A stretch of 64,000 nt of DNA. Origin: Moritella dasanensis ArB 0140 (lineage in GTDB: Bacteria; Pseudomonadota; Gammaproteobacteria; Enterobacterales; Moritellaceae). The DNA lies in assembly GCF_000276805.1 (NCBI RefSeq), contig NZ_AKXQ01000003.1:62001-126000 (forward strand), written 5' to 3'. Made by a program: the position numbers and the translations under genes. The first letter of the stretch is position 1, and each line of letters begins with the position of its first letter. Below, in pieces: positions 34,428 to 49,338 of this stretch. The notes beneath the pieces were generated by a model. That model had not been told where the DNA came from. It searched no databases and was given only the letters and a program-made list of their open reading frames with translations.

Positions 34428-35873
34428 ATGTCATCACTTGGAAACCCGTTATATCAGTATCTGCTACACGATCAGAAAAGTGACGAGGATAAAATTAAAG
34501 GTCGTGGGATCATTACTTTTGCCCTTGTTGGGATTCTTGTCGGGGGTTATAGCGCGCTGAAATGGCATAACCTCGATGTGACAGCGCTAGTGAACAGCTC
34601 CATGATAATGCTCATCGGTTTTATCTGTAGCTTAGGGTTAATTAAAGCGGCAGTTAATCCGATTATTGCCGGTAATGTGATGCAACTTGGCGGCATGATC
34701 CACTTGACCAATTTAATGCTGCAGACGGGCGGGGCGAGTTCACATTCGATTATGTGGATCGCGGCAATGACGGTGTTTGCTTATTTATTAATGAATGCGC
34801 GCTCTGGCTTTTTTTGGTCAGTGGTGATGGTAATTACTTACGTGGTGATGATCATCATGGATTATCGCGATTATGAATTACCGCAATTAGTGTTATCTGC
34901 AAAAGATGCCAAAGTTGAACATTATTCAGCACTGCTATTACCCCCTCTCGCTATTTGGTTCTCAAATCATTACAACAACAGCTTACGCAGTAAAGCGATG
35001 GCCAGCAATCAAGCGGCACTATTGGCTGCGGAATCAGCGTCACAGGCTGCGGAACAAAGTCGTGAAGCGCTACAAGTATTGTTTAATCAAGTCGGTGATA
35101 CGGTTACGCACCTAATGCAAACCTCTAGCGACCTGACAGCGCAGTTAACGGTTATGTCGCAATATGCCAAAGACATCGATGACGGTGTCGGTGAACAAGT
35201 GTCGGCAACCAGCCATATTAACGATTTGCTGCAAGATACGGCGACGTTGGTGGGCAATGCCAGTGATATTATTCAAGCCATGGGTCATGACTCTCTGCGT
35301 GCAGAAGAGCAGGCTGATAACAGTTCGATTGCGATGACGGCGACGATCACGTCTATGTCGGATATTAAAGACAGTAATGATGCGATTGAAAAAGCCATTA
35401 AAGTGATTACCGATATTGCCAATCAAACTAATTTATTAGCACTTAACGCGGCGATTGAAGCGGCGCGAGCAGGCGAAATGGGACGTGGATTTGCGGTAGT
35501 GGCCGACGAAGTGCGTAATCTGTCAAAACGCAGTACTGAATCTGCCAATGAGATTAAGCTGTTAATTGAAAAAAGTTCAGCCGATGTGAGCAATGGTTAT
35601 GAAGCTGTGGAAACGAACGCCGAGACATTTGCCGAAATTATTGATGCGGTAACGAATATGAGTGGTCAGATAACGAGTGTGACTACCGATGTGGTCTCGA
35701 CCAATAATAATATCAGTGGCGTACTCTCTGCGAGTAAACAGGTAACGTCAGTGACGAAGGCCAATGAATTAAGTGCCCAGGCTATGAATCAAAGTATTGG
35801 TGAGTTGTTGCAAGTCAGTGATGACCTTAACGCGATGTCGACGCGCCTAGTGACAATCGTAAACAGCCATTAA
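34428..35873 (+). CDS. Methyl-accepting chemotaxis protein with polytopic N-terminus
   Basis: A 481-residue chemoreceptor. About six hydrophobic helices span residues 25-185 with no large periplasmic domain, so the membrane part itself is the likely sensor. The signalling helix bears the hairpin tip [20 protein letters not shown] then [21 protein letters not shown] 34428 has AAGGA six bases upstream. It is a single gene with its own terminator. The ligand is unknown. Confidence 0.9.
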   Translation: MSSLGNPLYQYLLHDQKSDEDKIKGRGIITFALVGILVGGYSALKWHNLDVTALVNSSMIMLIGFICSLGLIKAAVNPIIAGNVMQLGGMIHLTNLMLQTGGASSHSIMWIAAMTVFAYLLMNARSGFFWSVVMVITYVVMIIMDYRDYELPQLVLSAKDAKVEHYSALLLPPLAIWFSNHYNNSLRSKAMASNQAALLAAESASQAAEQSREALQVLFNQVGDTVTHLMQTSSDLTAQLTVMSQYAKDIDDGVGEQVSATSHINDLLQDTATLVGNASDIIQAMGHDSLRAEEQADNSSIAMTATITSMSDIKDSNDAIEKAIKVITDIANQTNLLALNAAIEAARAGEMGRGFAVVADEVRNLSKRSTESANEIKLLIEKSSADVSNGYEAVETNAETFAEIIDAVTNMSGQITSVTTDVVSTNNNISGVLSASKQVTSVTKANELSAQAMNQSIGELLQVSDDLNAMSTRLVTIVNSH

Positions 35874-35913
35874 GTCATCGCTAGCCTGCTAGCTATTTTT
35901 ATTTTTCAGGCAC

Positions 35914-35945
35914 AAAAAAGCTCACCAATAGTTGTGAGCTTTTTT
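35914..35945. terminator. Rho-independent terminator
   Basis: AAAAAAGCTCAC (35914-35925) pairs with GTGAGCTTTTTT (35934-35945), loop of eight, ending the chemoreceptor gene. Confidence 0.93.
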
Positions 35946-36301
35946 GTAATTCTGAATGCTGTCTTTTTTCCAAAGCGCTAACCCGAAGTTAGAGTGAGAT
36001 AACCAAGCACGCCGGCATTGAAAGTTCAAATACGATGTATACCATCTGCTTGACCAATAAAGTGGTCGGCTGTTTCGGTTTCTAATTTAAATATAGCGTA
36101 TTATTTTTTATATGCAACTGTTGATATCGTATTTTTATGGGTTTATTTTTGAGGATTGTTGACTTAGTGATGTAGATCGTTACGATACATGTAAATTGCT
36201 GTTAAATTAAGCCTGACTTCACAACAACATCACACTAGTTTAGGGCGGAGCCTTTACACTAATTTGATTACATCGAAATAATTGCTAGATAAGGATATCA
36301 A
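35946..36301. other. Gap of about 355 bases, no gene seen
   Basis: AT-rich sequence. A small hairpin CTAAC-CCGAA-GTTAG lies near 35979-35993. No start-proximal coding frame or RNA gene is apparent. It presumably holds the promoter of the secreted protein at 36302, whose start is preceded by AAGGA. Confidence 0.4.
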
Positions 36302-37333
36302 ATGCAGTTAGTTAAAATAATCGCCATGATCACGGTATTGTTACCGTCATTCACGAACGCTAATAATTGTACGAGCGTGGTAAAATTAGAATCTGCTTAT
36401 TTACAAAATAAGACTATTTACCTTGATGAAATATTATCACAACCCGTCATTAATAATCAGTTATGTCTTAATAGCAATGACATGGTGAATAACACCGAAC
36501 CTTATTATTTAGAGTTATTTTCAGATAATGGGTTAAGTTTCGATTCCTTGCTTATTTTTCCTGAATATTTTCAGCGTGCCGTAGTTACCATTACAACGGC
36601 AGATTTACTGACTAATTTTTGTCGTCAATGTAATGATCTCGCGCACTATCGCCGGTTTGTGAATTCAACCACAGTTAAAGGTATCGCAGCTGAGATGGAT
36701 GCCATCATCGCCAAGGATCCCAACGCAATTATGCTTGATGTTATTAAGCAGCAATTTCAACCCGTATTATTGAATCTCTATAAGTTGGAGATTAACCCCC
36801 CGCTGGCTCCGTCATTTGTCGCCAACAAAAGTGAGCTCAATAGGGTTAGTGAACAAAGTGCCGCTGTTAGTGAACCAAATACAGTCGCGAGTGAACAAAA
36901 TGCTGGGGTGAGTGGGCAACCTTGGCTGCGCCAATTAAAAAATAAAGTTGGTCAAGTTCAGCTCCCCGACCATTACCTGCCTATTTATCTTGGTGCAAAA
37001 CTGCAAAACTTTGTCCCAGAAGGCCTGCATCTTAATCGTATCGCCAGCTTACCGCTAGCTAGTTATAGCGTGGATGCAAGCGCAGCGTCGGTACTTAATT
37101 TTTATCAATCTTTGTATCCTGATTATGAACGTATCAAGTTTGGTCATTTTGTGGTGCTGGTACAAGGTAAACCGCCATTTGAAGGTTATAGTCTGGAGTA
37201 TATGGCGATACCACACATTGTTATTTCAGCAGATCCGCTAGGCAAAGGCAAAACGATCTTACAGATTATTTATCGGCCTGATGCTGATGGGATCAACGGG
37301 ATGCGGGCGATAGTTCTTAAACCAGTGACATAA
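36302..37333 (+). CDS. Secreted or periplasmic protein, function unknown
   Basis: A 343-residue protein with a signal peptide (cut near TNAN|NC). The first half has paired cysteines (NNC, QLC, NFCRQC). A low-complexity linker around residues 178-205 repeats VSE-Q/P-N units, and the C-terminal part (LPIYLGAKLQNF to the end) looks like a separate folded domain. No family is recognised. AAGGATATCA precedes the ATG. Its last 64 bases overlap the end of the opposing Wzz-like gene. Confidence 0.72.
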   Translation: MQLVKIIAMITVLLPSFTNANNCTSVVKLESAYLQNKTIYLDEILSQPVINNQLCLNSNDMVNNTEPYYLELFSDNGLSFDSLLIFPEYFQRAVVTITTADLLTNFCRQCNDLAHYRRFVNSTTVKGIAAEMDAIIAKDPNAIMLDVIKQQFQPVLLNLYKLEINPPLAPSFVANKSELNRVSEQSAAVSEPNTVASEQNAGVSGQPWLRQLKNKVGQVQLPDHYLPIYLGAKLQNFVPEGLHLNRIASLPLASYSVDASAASVLNFYQSLYPDYERIKFGHFVVLVQGKPPFEGYSLEYMAIPHIVISADPLGKGKTILQIIYRPDADGINGMRAIVLKPVT

Positions 37334-38709
37334 GCAATTTTACGCTCATCCCATAGCGTATCTTGTGTTATAGACAGGGTGAAGCTAATGGCGATGCCTT
37401 GGATTAATCCTAATAACAATCCCAGTAATATGTAGATGAAAATAGGTAAGTTAATTGCTTGTTCAGGAACAAACGGTGGGGTGATGATTTTTACATTAGT
37501 CGTTGCCTCGAATTCACCCAAGTCATAACTGATCGATACCATTTCATAACGGGTTAATAGCGCTAAATAAAACGTGTTTTTATTGGTCAAATCACGGTTA
37601 AGCCGCAGTAGTTCTTGTTCTATTTTCACATATTTAGTTTGATTTTTATTAAAGTATATTTGTTGTTCCTTGAGTTTTTTCAATTCGATTTCAGTCTTAA
37701 CTATGGCATTTTGATAGCCCACATACTTATCGAGTTCATGCAGTAACAAGGGGCTTACTTGTGCTGTTGAAGCTTGTTCACTGAGCCTGGTTATACGGTT
37801 TAATAATAGTTCGAGTGATTGTTGGTTTTTTATCGCCGCTTGTAATGAGCGGCGCTGCTGCTGTAAGTGTTTTATTTGCAGGTTGGTTGCTTTAATTTTT
37901 GAGTGCGCTGCTGTGTAATGAGTTAACTGTTGCACTTTTACTGTTTCTAGCTGGGTTATTTTATTATCAATATATTGAGCTGCTGGGTTAGTGAGAATTA
38001 ATTTCTTTGTTAATAGCGATAATTTAGATTGCAGTGAGGCTAGCATTTGGGTTTTATTTTTCAGATCGTCGGTAATGCTCAATCGTGCTTTTTCTCTGGC
38101 TTCATATAATTCAGGGATGATGCGCACATGTTTAAACTGGTAATCAAACAGCGCCTGTTCAGCTTGCTGCAAAAGGGTGTGTTGCTGACTGACTTGCCGA
38201 CCCAGAAATAGCTTACTGTTGAGTGCCTGGTCTTGATTTGGTTTGGTAAGTCGAAAAATAAATTGTTCACTGATTATATTTAATATAATCGTTAACTGGG
38301 TTGGGTCTGGCCATTTGAGGGCGATGGTTATTAGATCGCTACCGGCGAGAGAGAGCGTGAGAGACTGTTTTATCAGGTTAATGATTCTATCTTGTTGTTG
38401 CTCTGTGGCATCGCGTTTGATTAATCCTGCTTGTGTGGCGGCATGCAATAATACTTGCTTGCGTTTGACTAACATATGAATGGTTTTAAAACGGGATTGT
38501 AGGTTAAGCGGCAGCGATAACTCGGCTAAAATAGGGTTTAGTACGCTGCTTTCTTGCAATAAAATAGTGGTATGAGAATAATAGCTTTGTGGAATGCTAC
38601 GACCAACTTGGTAGCCGATGATAGGCATGATTAATAGCGGCAGCAGCAAGTAAATGCGTTTACGCCACAGGATATCGTAGCAACGATATAACCACGCCCA
38701 CGGGCTCAT
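37270..38709 (-). CDS. Wzz/GNVR-type polysaccharide chain-length protein
   Basis: A 479-residue inner-membrane protein with a membrane helix near residues 18-36 and another near 425-447 (IFIYILLGLLLGLIQG). In between lies a long periplasmic coiled coil (about 180-390) ending in the GNVR-like TRYEMVSISYDLGEF segment, then PPFVPEQAINLP. This is the Wzz/exopolysaccharide co-polymerase layout without a tyrosine kinase. No polysaccharide synthesis gene is adjacent. Its 3' end overlaps that of the secreted-protein gene by 64 bases, unusually long for convergent genes. Confidence 0.82.
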   Translation of the reverse strand: MSPWAWLYRCYDILWRKRIYLLLPLLIMPIIGYQVGRSIPQSYYSHTTILLQESSVLNPILAELSLPLNLQSRFKTIHMLVKRKQVLLHAATQAGLIKRDATEQQQDRIINLIKQSLTLSLAGSDLITIALKWPDPTQLTIILNIISEQFIFRLTKPNQDQALNSKLFLGRQVSQQHTLLQQAEQALFDYQFKHVRIIPELYEAREKARLSITDDLKNKTQMLASLQSKLSLLTKKLILTNPAAQYIDNKITQLETVKVQQLTHYTAAHSKIKATNLQIKHLQQQRRSLQAAIKNQQSLELLLNRITRLSEQASTAQVSPLLLHELDKYVGYQNAIVKTEIELKKLKEQQIYFNKNQTKYVKIEQELLRLNRDLTNKNTFYLALLTRYEMVSISYDLGEFEATTNVKIITPPFVPEQAINLPIFIYILLGLLLGLIQGIAISFTLSITQDTLWDERKIAYVTGLRTIARIPLIPSASGR

Positions 38710-38904
38710 CTATTGATATTCATTATTAATATTTATCATTAACTTCATCTATTAGCCTTCATCCTTGTCAGCGTCGTTCAGTGTTATTGATTTTTGATTA
38801 ACTTTAATTATTAAGTTAGCCACTCACTTTAGTTATTAATTTTGGTTAATTATAACTCTAGTTAGTTGTTTGAATTATCGCAACATTATTACTTTGTCAT
38901 GGCT

Positions 38905-39777
38905 TTATTTTTTTGCTTTTAACGCAATTTCGCACAAGGTTGTGATACCAGTAATCACTCGTGGTGAAAAACGGTGTGATACATCGGGGTTAACCCTAAA
39001 TATATTACCGTTTTTGACTGCCGGAATACTCTGCCACGTCAGCCATTGTGCTAACTCGGCGTCATTCACTGAGCCCGCGATTATCACTGCTGGCTGCTTG
39101 ACGAGTACTTGTTCCACATTGATCACGGGGTAGGGTACTGGACTGTCATTAAACACGTTATTAAAACCACATAACTCAAATTGTTGTTGTAACCACGGAT
39201 CGTTCGCTACCGTCATTAAGGGCGTTGGCCAGACTTGATAGAATAAGTCTTGCTTCGGGTTATGTTTATATTTAGCGCGTAATGCCGCTAAGGCTTGACG
39301 GTATTTTTCACTGACAGGCTCGGCAATCGATTCTGTGCCTAGCATTCTGCCAAGCCGCTGTATTTGTATGCCTATATCATCTAACCCACCTGTCTTTGAT
39401 GCATAAACCGGAATACCAAATTTCTTCAGTTGGTTTATGTCTGCCGCCGAGTTACCTTGTTGCCAATAAATAATCATGTCGGGTTCCAGCGCCAGTATGG
39501 TTTCAATATTGATTTGTTGTGAACTGGCGACAATGGGTAATGCTTTGGCTGCCTCTGGGTAGTCAGAATAAGCACTGACACCAATGAGCCTATCGCCGCC
39601 ACCTGCTGCAAAGACCAGTTCTGTAGTATGTGGTGACAGTGATATTATGCGCTGTGGATAGGTTGCTTGCACTGCGACTGATTGCGCTTGTACTGATTGC
39701 GCTAGTACAGGCAGTGATTGAACTGATAATCCTAGCGTCATGATGAACAGGCTAATGACCCGTGCGTGAACAGACAT
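38905..39777 (-). CDS. btuF: Vitamin B12-binding periplasmic protein
   Basis: A 290-residue class III solute-binding protein. After the signal peptide comes a Gln/Val/Ala repeat (QSVQAQSVAVQ) and then RIISLSPHTTELVFAAGGGDRLIGVSAYSDYP, typical of BtuF, with the substrate-contacting Trp in YQVWPTPLMTV. It hands cobalamin to BtuCD, whose genes are not in this window. It follows cbiB by 56 bases on the same strand. Confidence 0.88.
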   Translation of the reverse strand: MSVHARVISLFIMTLGLSVQSLPVLAQSVQAQSVAVQATYPQRIISLSPHTTELVFAAGGGDRLIGVSAYSDYPEAAKALPIVASSQQINIETILALEPDMIIYWQQGNSAADINQLKKFGIPVYASKTGGLDDIGIQIQRLGRMLGTESIAEPVSEKYRQALAALRAKYKHNPKQDLFYQVWPTPLMTVANDPWLQQQFELCGFNNVFNDSPVPYPVINVEQVLVKQPAVIIAGSVNDAELAQWLTWQSIPAVKNGNIFRVNPDVSHRFSPRVITGITTLCEIALKAKK

Positions 39778-39833
39778 AAAAACTCATTGTAGTGAAAGGT
39801 GAAAGATGAACTTAGATTGAATCAATTACCGGC

Positions 39834-40772
39834 TTATTTAAGCGCTATAAGCACATAGACAGCACTGATAAAGCATAACCAAACCACCATTGCCAATGTT
39901 AATTTTTGTTGTGCTCGCTTAATATCATCACGTTGTGCTGGTTGGGTATGACCGAGTTGGCTATAGCGCTGCATTGACCCTTGATACTTGCGTGGGCCAC
40001 CGAGTTGAATAGCCAAGCTGTAAGCAAAGCTTGATAATAAAAATCCGCTACTAAAGTGATGCCATTGTTTCGCTTGCTTGGTTAAATTTGATAATGGACT
40101 TGTGGTGCGCTGTAAGCTGCGTAATGTGCATGCAAGGATAAGATGAACTGGAGATGCTAATAATTGCAGTAAAGATGCAGCAGGGCGACCGAATTGATGA
40201 TTCATCGCTAGCTTGCTGTTCCAATTATGGGCCATCAATTGAATCACACGATAAATGAGTGCTGGCCAGATACCAAAGCAGCTATACCAAAATATAACGG
40301 CAAACCACTGATAGCTATTACGTAAACACAGACTTTCAATACTGGTTTTATGTAAACCGAGTAACGATAATTGGTCTAAATCACGTAATGTGCGAGGTTG
40401 TATTTGGGTGATGATAGTTTGTTTTTCGAGGCTACCTAAATCGACTTGGGGTAAGCTGATTTGTTCCCATTGTAATAAACACAGTAACAGCAGCAATTCA
40501 AAGAGGATGTCTTCAATAACCACAAATTGAATGACGACTGCAATGACTAAGATAAAACCCAGCATGATGAATGTGGCAAGGCTACCGGCGATGACTTGTT
40601 GCTGGTGGCTGCGCTTGGCGTTATTGACTTTATCTGCAATGGCGCTGAAAAGGTGGTTTAACAGTTGTGTTGGATGAAAGCGCGGTGGGCAGAGTGGCAA
40701 ACGGGCAATGATGATAGCAGTCAGTAAGATAAATACTGACTGCATACTGGTCCAATCCATGGCCAAATTCAT
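39834..40772 (-). CDS. cbiB: CobD/CbiB-like cobalamin biosynthesis membrane protein
   Basis: A 312-residue polytopic membrane protein. Patterns such as ARLPLCPPRFHPTQLLNHLF near the start and the late SFAYSLAIQLGGPRKYQG match the CobD/CbiB family, which attaches aminopropanol to cobyric acid. In Vibrio-like genomes this gene sits between mtn and btuF, as here. With no other cob genes in view it probably serves cobinamide salvage. One base separates its start from the mtn stop. Confidence 0.78.
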   Translation of the reverse strand: MNLAMDWTSMQSVFILLTAIIIARLPLCPPRFHPTQLLNHLFSAIADKVNNAKRSHQQQVIAGSLATFIMLGFILVIAVVIQFVVIEDILFELLLLLCLLQWEQISLPQVDLGSLEKQTIITQIQPRTLRDLDQLSLLGLHKTSIESLCLRNSYQWFAVIFWYSCFGIWPALIYRVIQLMAHNWNSKLAMNHQFGRPAASLLQLLASPVHLILACTLRSLQRTTSPLSNLTKQAKQWHHFSSGFLLSSFAYSLAIQLGGPRKYQGSMQRYSQLGHTQPAQRDDIKRAQQKLTLAMVVWLCFISAVYVLIALK

Positions 40773-40773
40773 G

Positions 40774-41469
40774 TTATTTTAATTCTTTTAACATGTTTAG
40801 TACCATTGCTGATGAGTTTTTAGCTGCAACAACAAGGTATTCTTCGAATGAGGTTGGTGATTCTTTACCGGCGATATCAGATAATGAACGGATCACCACA
40901 AACGGTACGTCAAACTGGTGACATGTTTGGGCAATTGCTGCTGCTTCCATTTCTACTGCGGCCATTGTAGGGAAGTTAACACGCGCTTCTTCTACTTTTT
41001 TCGGATCACACATGAAGCTATCGCCAGTACAAATTAGACCTTCGATCGTTTTGATTTCGCTGTCTGCAGAGATGGCTTTTTTAGCTGCTTCCACAAGACG
41101 AACATCAGGCATAAATGCAGCAGGTTTCTGTGCACATTGGCCCATTTCGTAACCAAATACAGTTAAGTCAACGTCGTGGTGACGTACTTCACTCGAGATC
41201 ACTACATCGCCCACTTTAAGCGTTTTATCGTAACCGCCAGCAGAACCAGTATTGATGATGTAGTCAGGCTTGTAATGTTCAAGTAGTAACGTTGTTGCTA
41301 CGGCTGCAGCTACTTTACCAATACCTGATTTACCTAAAATAACGTCATGGCCTGCAAGTGTGCCGCTGTAATATTCACAGCCAGCTTGGGTAAATTTTGT
41401 TACGTTATCTAGTTGCTCGCGCAGGATCTCAACTTCCTGCTCCATTGCACCAATAATACCTATTTTCAT
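40774..41469 (-). CDS. mtn: 5'-methylthioadenosine / S-adenosylhomocysteine nucleosidase
   Basis: A 231-residue cytoplasmic nucleosidase ([39 protein letters not shown] with the catalytic Glu, and SLSDIAG with the catalytic Asp). It removes adenine from by-products of SAM use and feeds autoinducer-2 and methionine recycling. It leads the mtn-cbiB-btuF operon and lies 55 bases after the DUF481 gene on the same strand. Confidence 0.97.
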   Translation of the reverse strand: MKIGIIGAMEQEVEILREQLDNVTKFTQAGCEYYSGTLAGHDVILGKSGIGKVAAAVATTLLLEHYKPDYIINTGSAGGYDKTLKVGDVVISSEVRHHDVDLTVFGYEMGQCAQKPAAFMPDVRLVEAAKKAISADSEIKTIEGLICTGDSFMCDPKKVEEARVNFPTMAAVEMEAAAIAQTCHQFDVPFVVIRSLSDIAGKESPTSFEEYLVVAAKNSSAMVLNMLKELK

Positions 41470-41524
41470 CGTTGTCTCTAATCTGTTTCGAAAAATGCCA
41501 TGCTAGCATAGTTTTGATAAGGTA

Positions 41525-42760
41525 TTAATTAAAAGAAACCCCTAAGCCAAAGGCAATACGAAAATCATTTTTCTCTAACTGTATACCGTCGATATCCAGC
41601 TGGGGATTATTCACCCGATCCCAGAAGAAGGAAATATCAAAATCAAGTACGTCGGTTAACTCAATATCAAAGTTAAGCTTGGCGTTTTGTAAATATCCAC
41701 CGGTCTCAGATTCTGTCGCGGTTATTTTATAACTTAATTCAAAATCTATTTGATCATGGATTTCACGTTCATAATCAACAGTGAGGGATACCGCGAGACT
41801 CTCATCACTGCTGTTAAGTTGCGCGTCTGTGTACTCATATTTGGTATACAGAAAAGAGGGACCTAAGTTCATCTCTAGCTCTTGATCACCGTCATCAATA
41901 AATTGATAACCAATACCCATACCTACATTTATCCGGCTGTTTATATTCTGTAATGGATCGCGATAGAAGCTGAAATCAAGCGGACGGAAAAACAAATCTT
42001 TGTCACTATAGACATCATAGGTCGCCAAGAAACGATGGTTTTCATCTGTTTGCACATTATTGGTCTCACCGATAATGGCGGTATATGACGTTTTGATACG
42101 TGATGCGGTGGTGTGCCTAGAAAGCTCTGCATTGGTATTATATTCAAGCTTATTGGTATTACCCGAACTCAAGTTGGCGCCGAAGGTTACTTTGCCTTCC
42201 CAGATATTAGCGCCGCTTTCTAACCCCGCTATCAGGGTCATGAGGTCGTCTTGGGGGATTTTATGTAGACGATTATTACTCACAATCAATATGCCATCTT
42301 CAAGCGCGATGGTGCCAGTAATGATCTTGCCGTCAATGGTGCGAACGGTGAATAATTGACGACTGTTAATACGACTGATATCTTTCCACTTAATTTTCAA
42401 ATCACCAAGGTCATCACTATCGAAAGCCATTTTTTCATCATAAAGATCTTCGATGTTACCAATTAAGAATTCACCTGATTTTAACCATAACCAATCTTCG
42501 TCTACCCCTAAACTATCTGCGAGTATGACTTCTTGACTGTTTTCAGTGGTCGTCACCGCATCGTTATTCTCGGTAATATTGGTGCTAACACTGGTTGATT
42601 CATCCGGTGAGGTTGGCGCTGGCGTTTTAATATAATCACCTAAAATTATTTCTTGCGCAGCAAAGCTTGGCACGCTAAATAACGTGCTTAAAAAACTAAA
42701 AGCGATACTAATAACAATTACAGTTAATTTAGTGGGAGTGATGATATTAAACGAGTTCAT
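41525..42760 (-). CDS. DUF481 outer-membrane beta-barrel protein (YdiY-like)
   Basis: A 411-residue exported protein. The signal peptide ends near PSFAAQ. A Thr/Ser/Glu-rich linker comes next, then a beta domain (residues 85-185, with GNIEDLYDEKMAFDSDDLGDL) and a C-terminal DUF481 barrel of alternating strands ending in the aromatic GLGVSFN. This end pattern suits BAM-inserted outer-membrane proteins. Role unknown; DUF481 proteins are often salt- or stress-induced. Confidence 0.85.
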   Translation of the reverse strand: MNSFNIITPTKLTVIVISIAFSFLSTLFSVPSFAAQEIILGDYIKTPAPTSPDESTSVSTNITENNDAVTTTENSQEVILADSLGVDEDWLWLKSGEFLIGNIEDLYDEKMAFDSDDLGDLKIKWKDISRINSRQLFTVRTIDGKIITGTIALEDGILIVSNNRLHKIPQDDLMTLIAGLESGANIWEGKVTFGANLSSGNTNKLEYNTNAELSRHTTASRIKTSYTAIIGETNNVQTDENHRFLATYDVYSDKDLFFRPLDFSFYRDPLQNINSRINVGMGIGYQFIDDGDQELEMNLGPSFLYTKYEYTDAQLNSSDESLAVSLTVDYEREIHDQIDFELSYKITATESETGGYLQNAKLNFDIELTDVLDFDISFFWDRVNNPQLDIDGIQLEKNDFRIAFGLGVSFN

Positions 42761-42870
42761 TGTTATCAGGTATTTGCGCCATAGTGCCTTGTAAATTGAT
42801 GGTCATGATACAAAATAATGACCGGGAATTAAATATATTATCGTTTTTATCGCTATAATTTATGGACAAA

Positions 42871-42903
42871 AAAAACGCTAGCATAATTTATGCTAGCGTT
42901 TTT
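42871..42903. terminator. Rho-independent terminator after gltBD
   Basis: AAAAACGCTAGCATAA (42871-42886) pairs with its complement at 42888-42903, a near-perfect palindrome; T runs on both strands. It ends the gltBD transcript. Confidence 0.93.
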
Positions 42904-42932
42904 AATTAGATAGTTCAGGCTTTAGCGATTAA

Positions 42933-48817
<5,885 letters not shown>

Positions 48818-49338
48818 TGCACTTCTCCCTTGCATCCAATTTACTAAATACTGAATATGTATACCTCGTGAGCTTCTACTCAGAGGAAAAACATACATAT
48901 AAAAATAGGTAAATCATTAAAGTTTCCAAAAGCCGAAAATTGGCTAACCTGCCAAATTTACCAGAATTAACACTTAGGTCAATCTAAAAATGTATTCCGA
49001 GTTACTTATCACCTTTTCAAGCAAATGGTCCATTTGTTTTGACATTGGACAATAAACTACAATAAATACTGAGGATTATTTAAAAAATAGTTTTTTATTT
49101 TGGATATATGACATTGTGTGATTTTTAAATTTTGTTTCAGCTGTTATTCATGTAGTTGTCGACTATTTATGTTTTTACACTGCGTAATGCTATGATTTAG
49201 TTAGATTATGTTACCTAGTACTAAAGTATGTAAAACAAAAGTGGGCCATGGCAGTAGTTTTCATCATAACTGCTTTACAGTGTTCTGATTTTGGTGTGTT
49301 ATGGGCGATTGAGTGTGAGATGGATCTTAGGCGAAAAT
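48818..49338. promoter_or_regulatory. Divergent control region of gltB and a diguanylate cyclase gene
   Basis: About 520 AT-rich bases with no gene. A 15-bp palindrome CAAATGG-T-CCATTTG lies at 49022-49036, and TTGACA at 49039-49044 (plus strand) could be a -35 with only a poor -10 near 49062. The palindrome is a fair candidate operator for gltB or the cyclase gene; no known regulator is matched. Confidence 0.4.
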
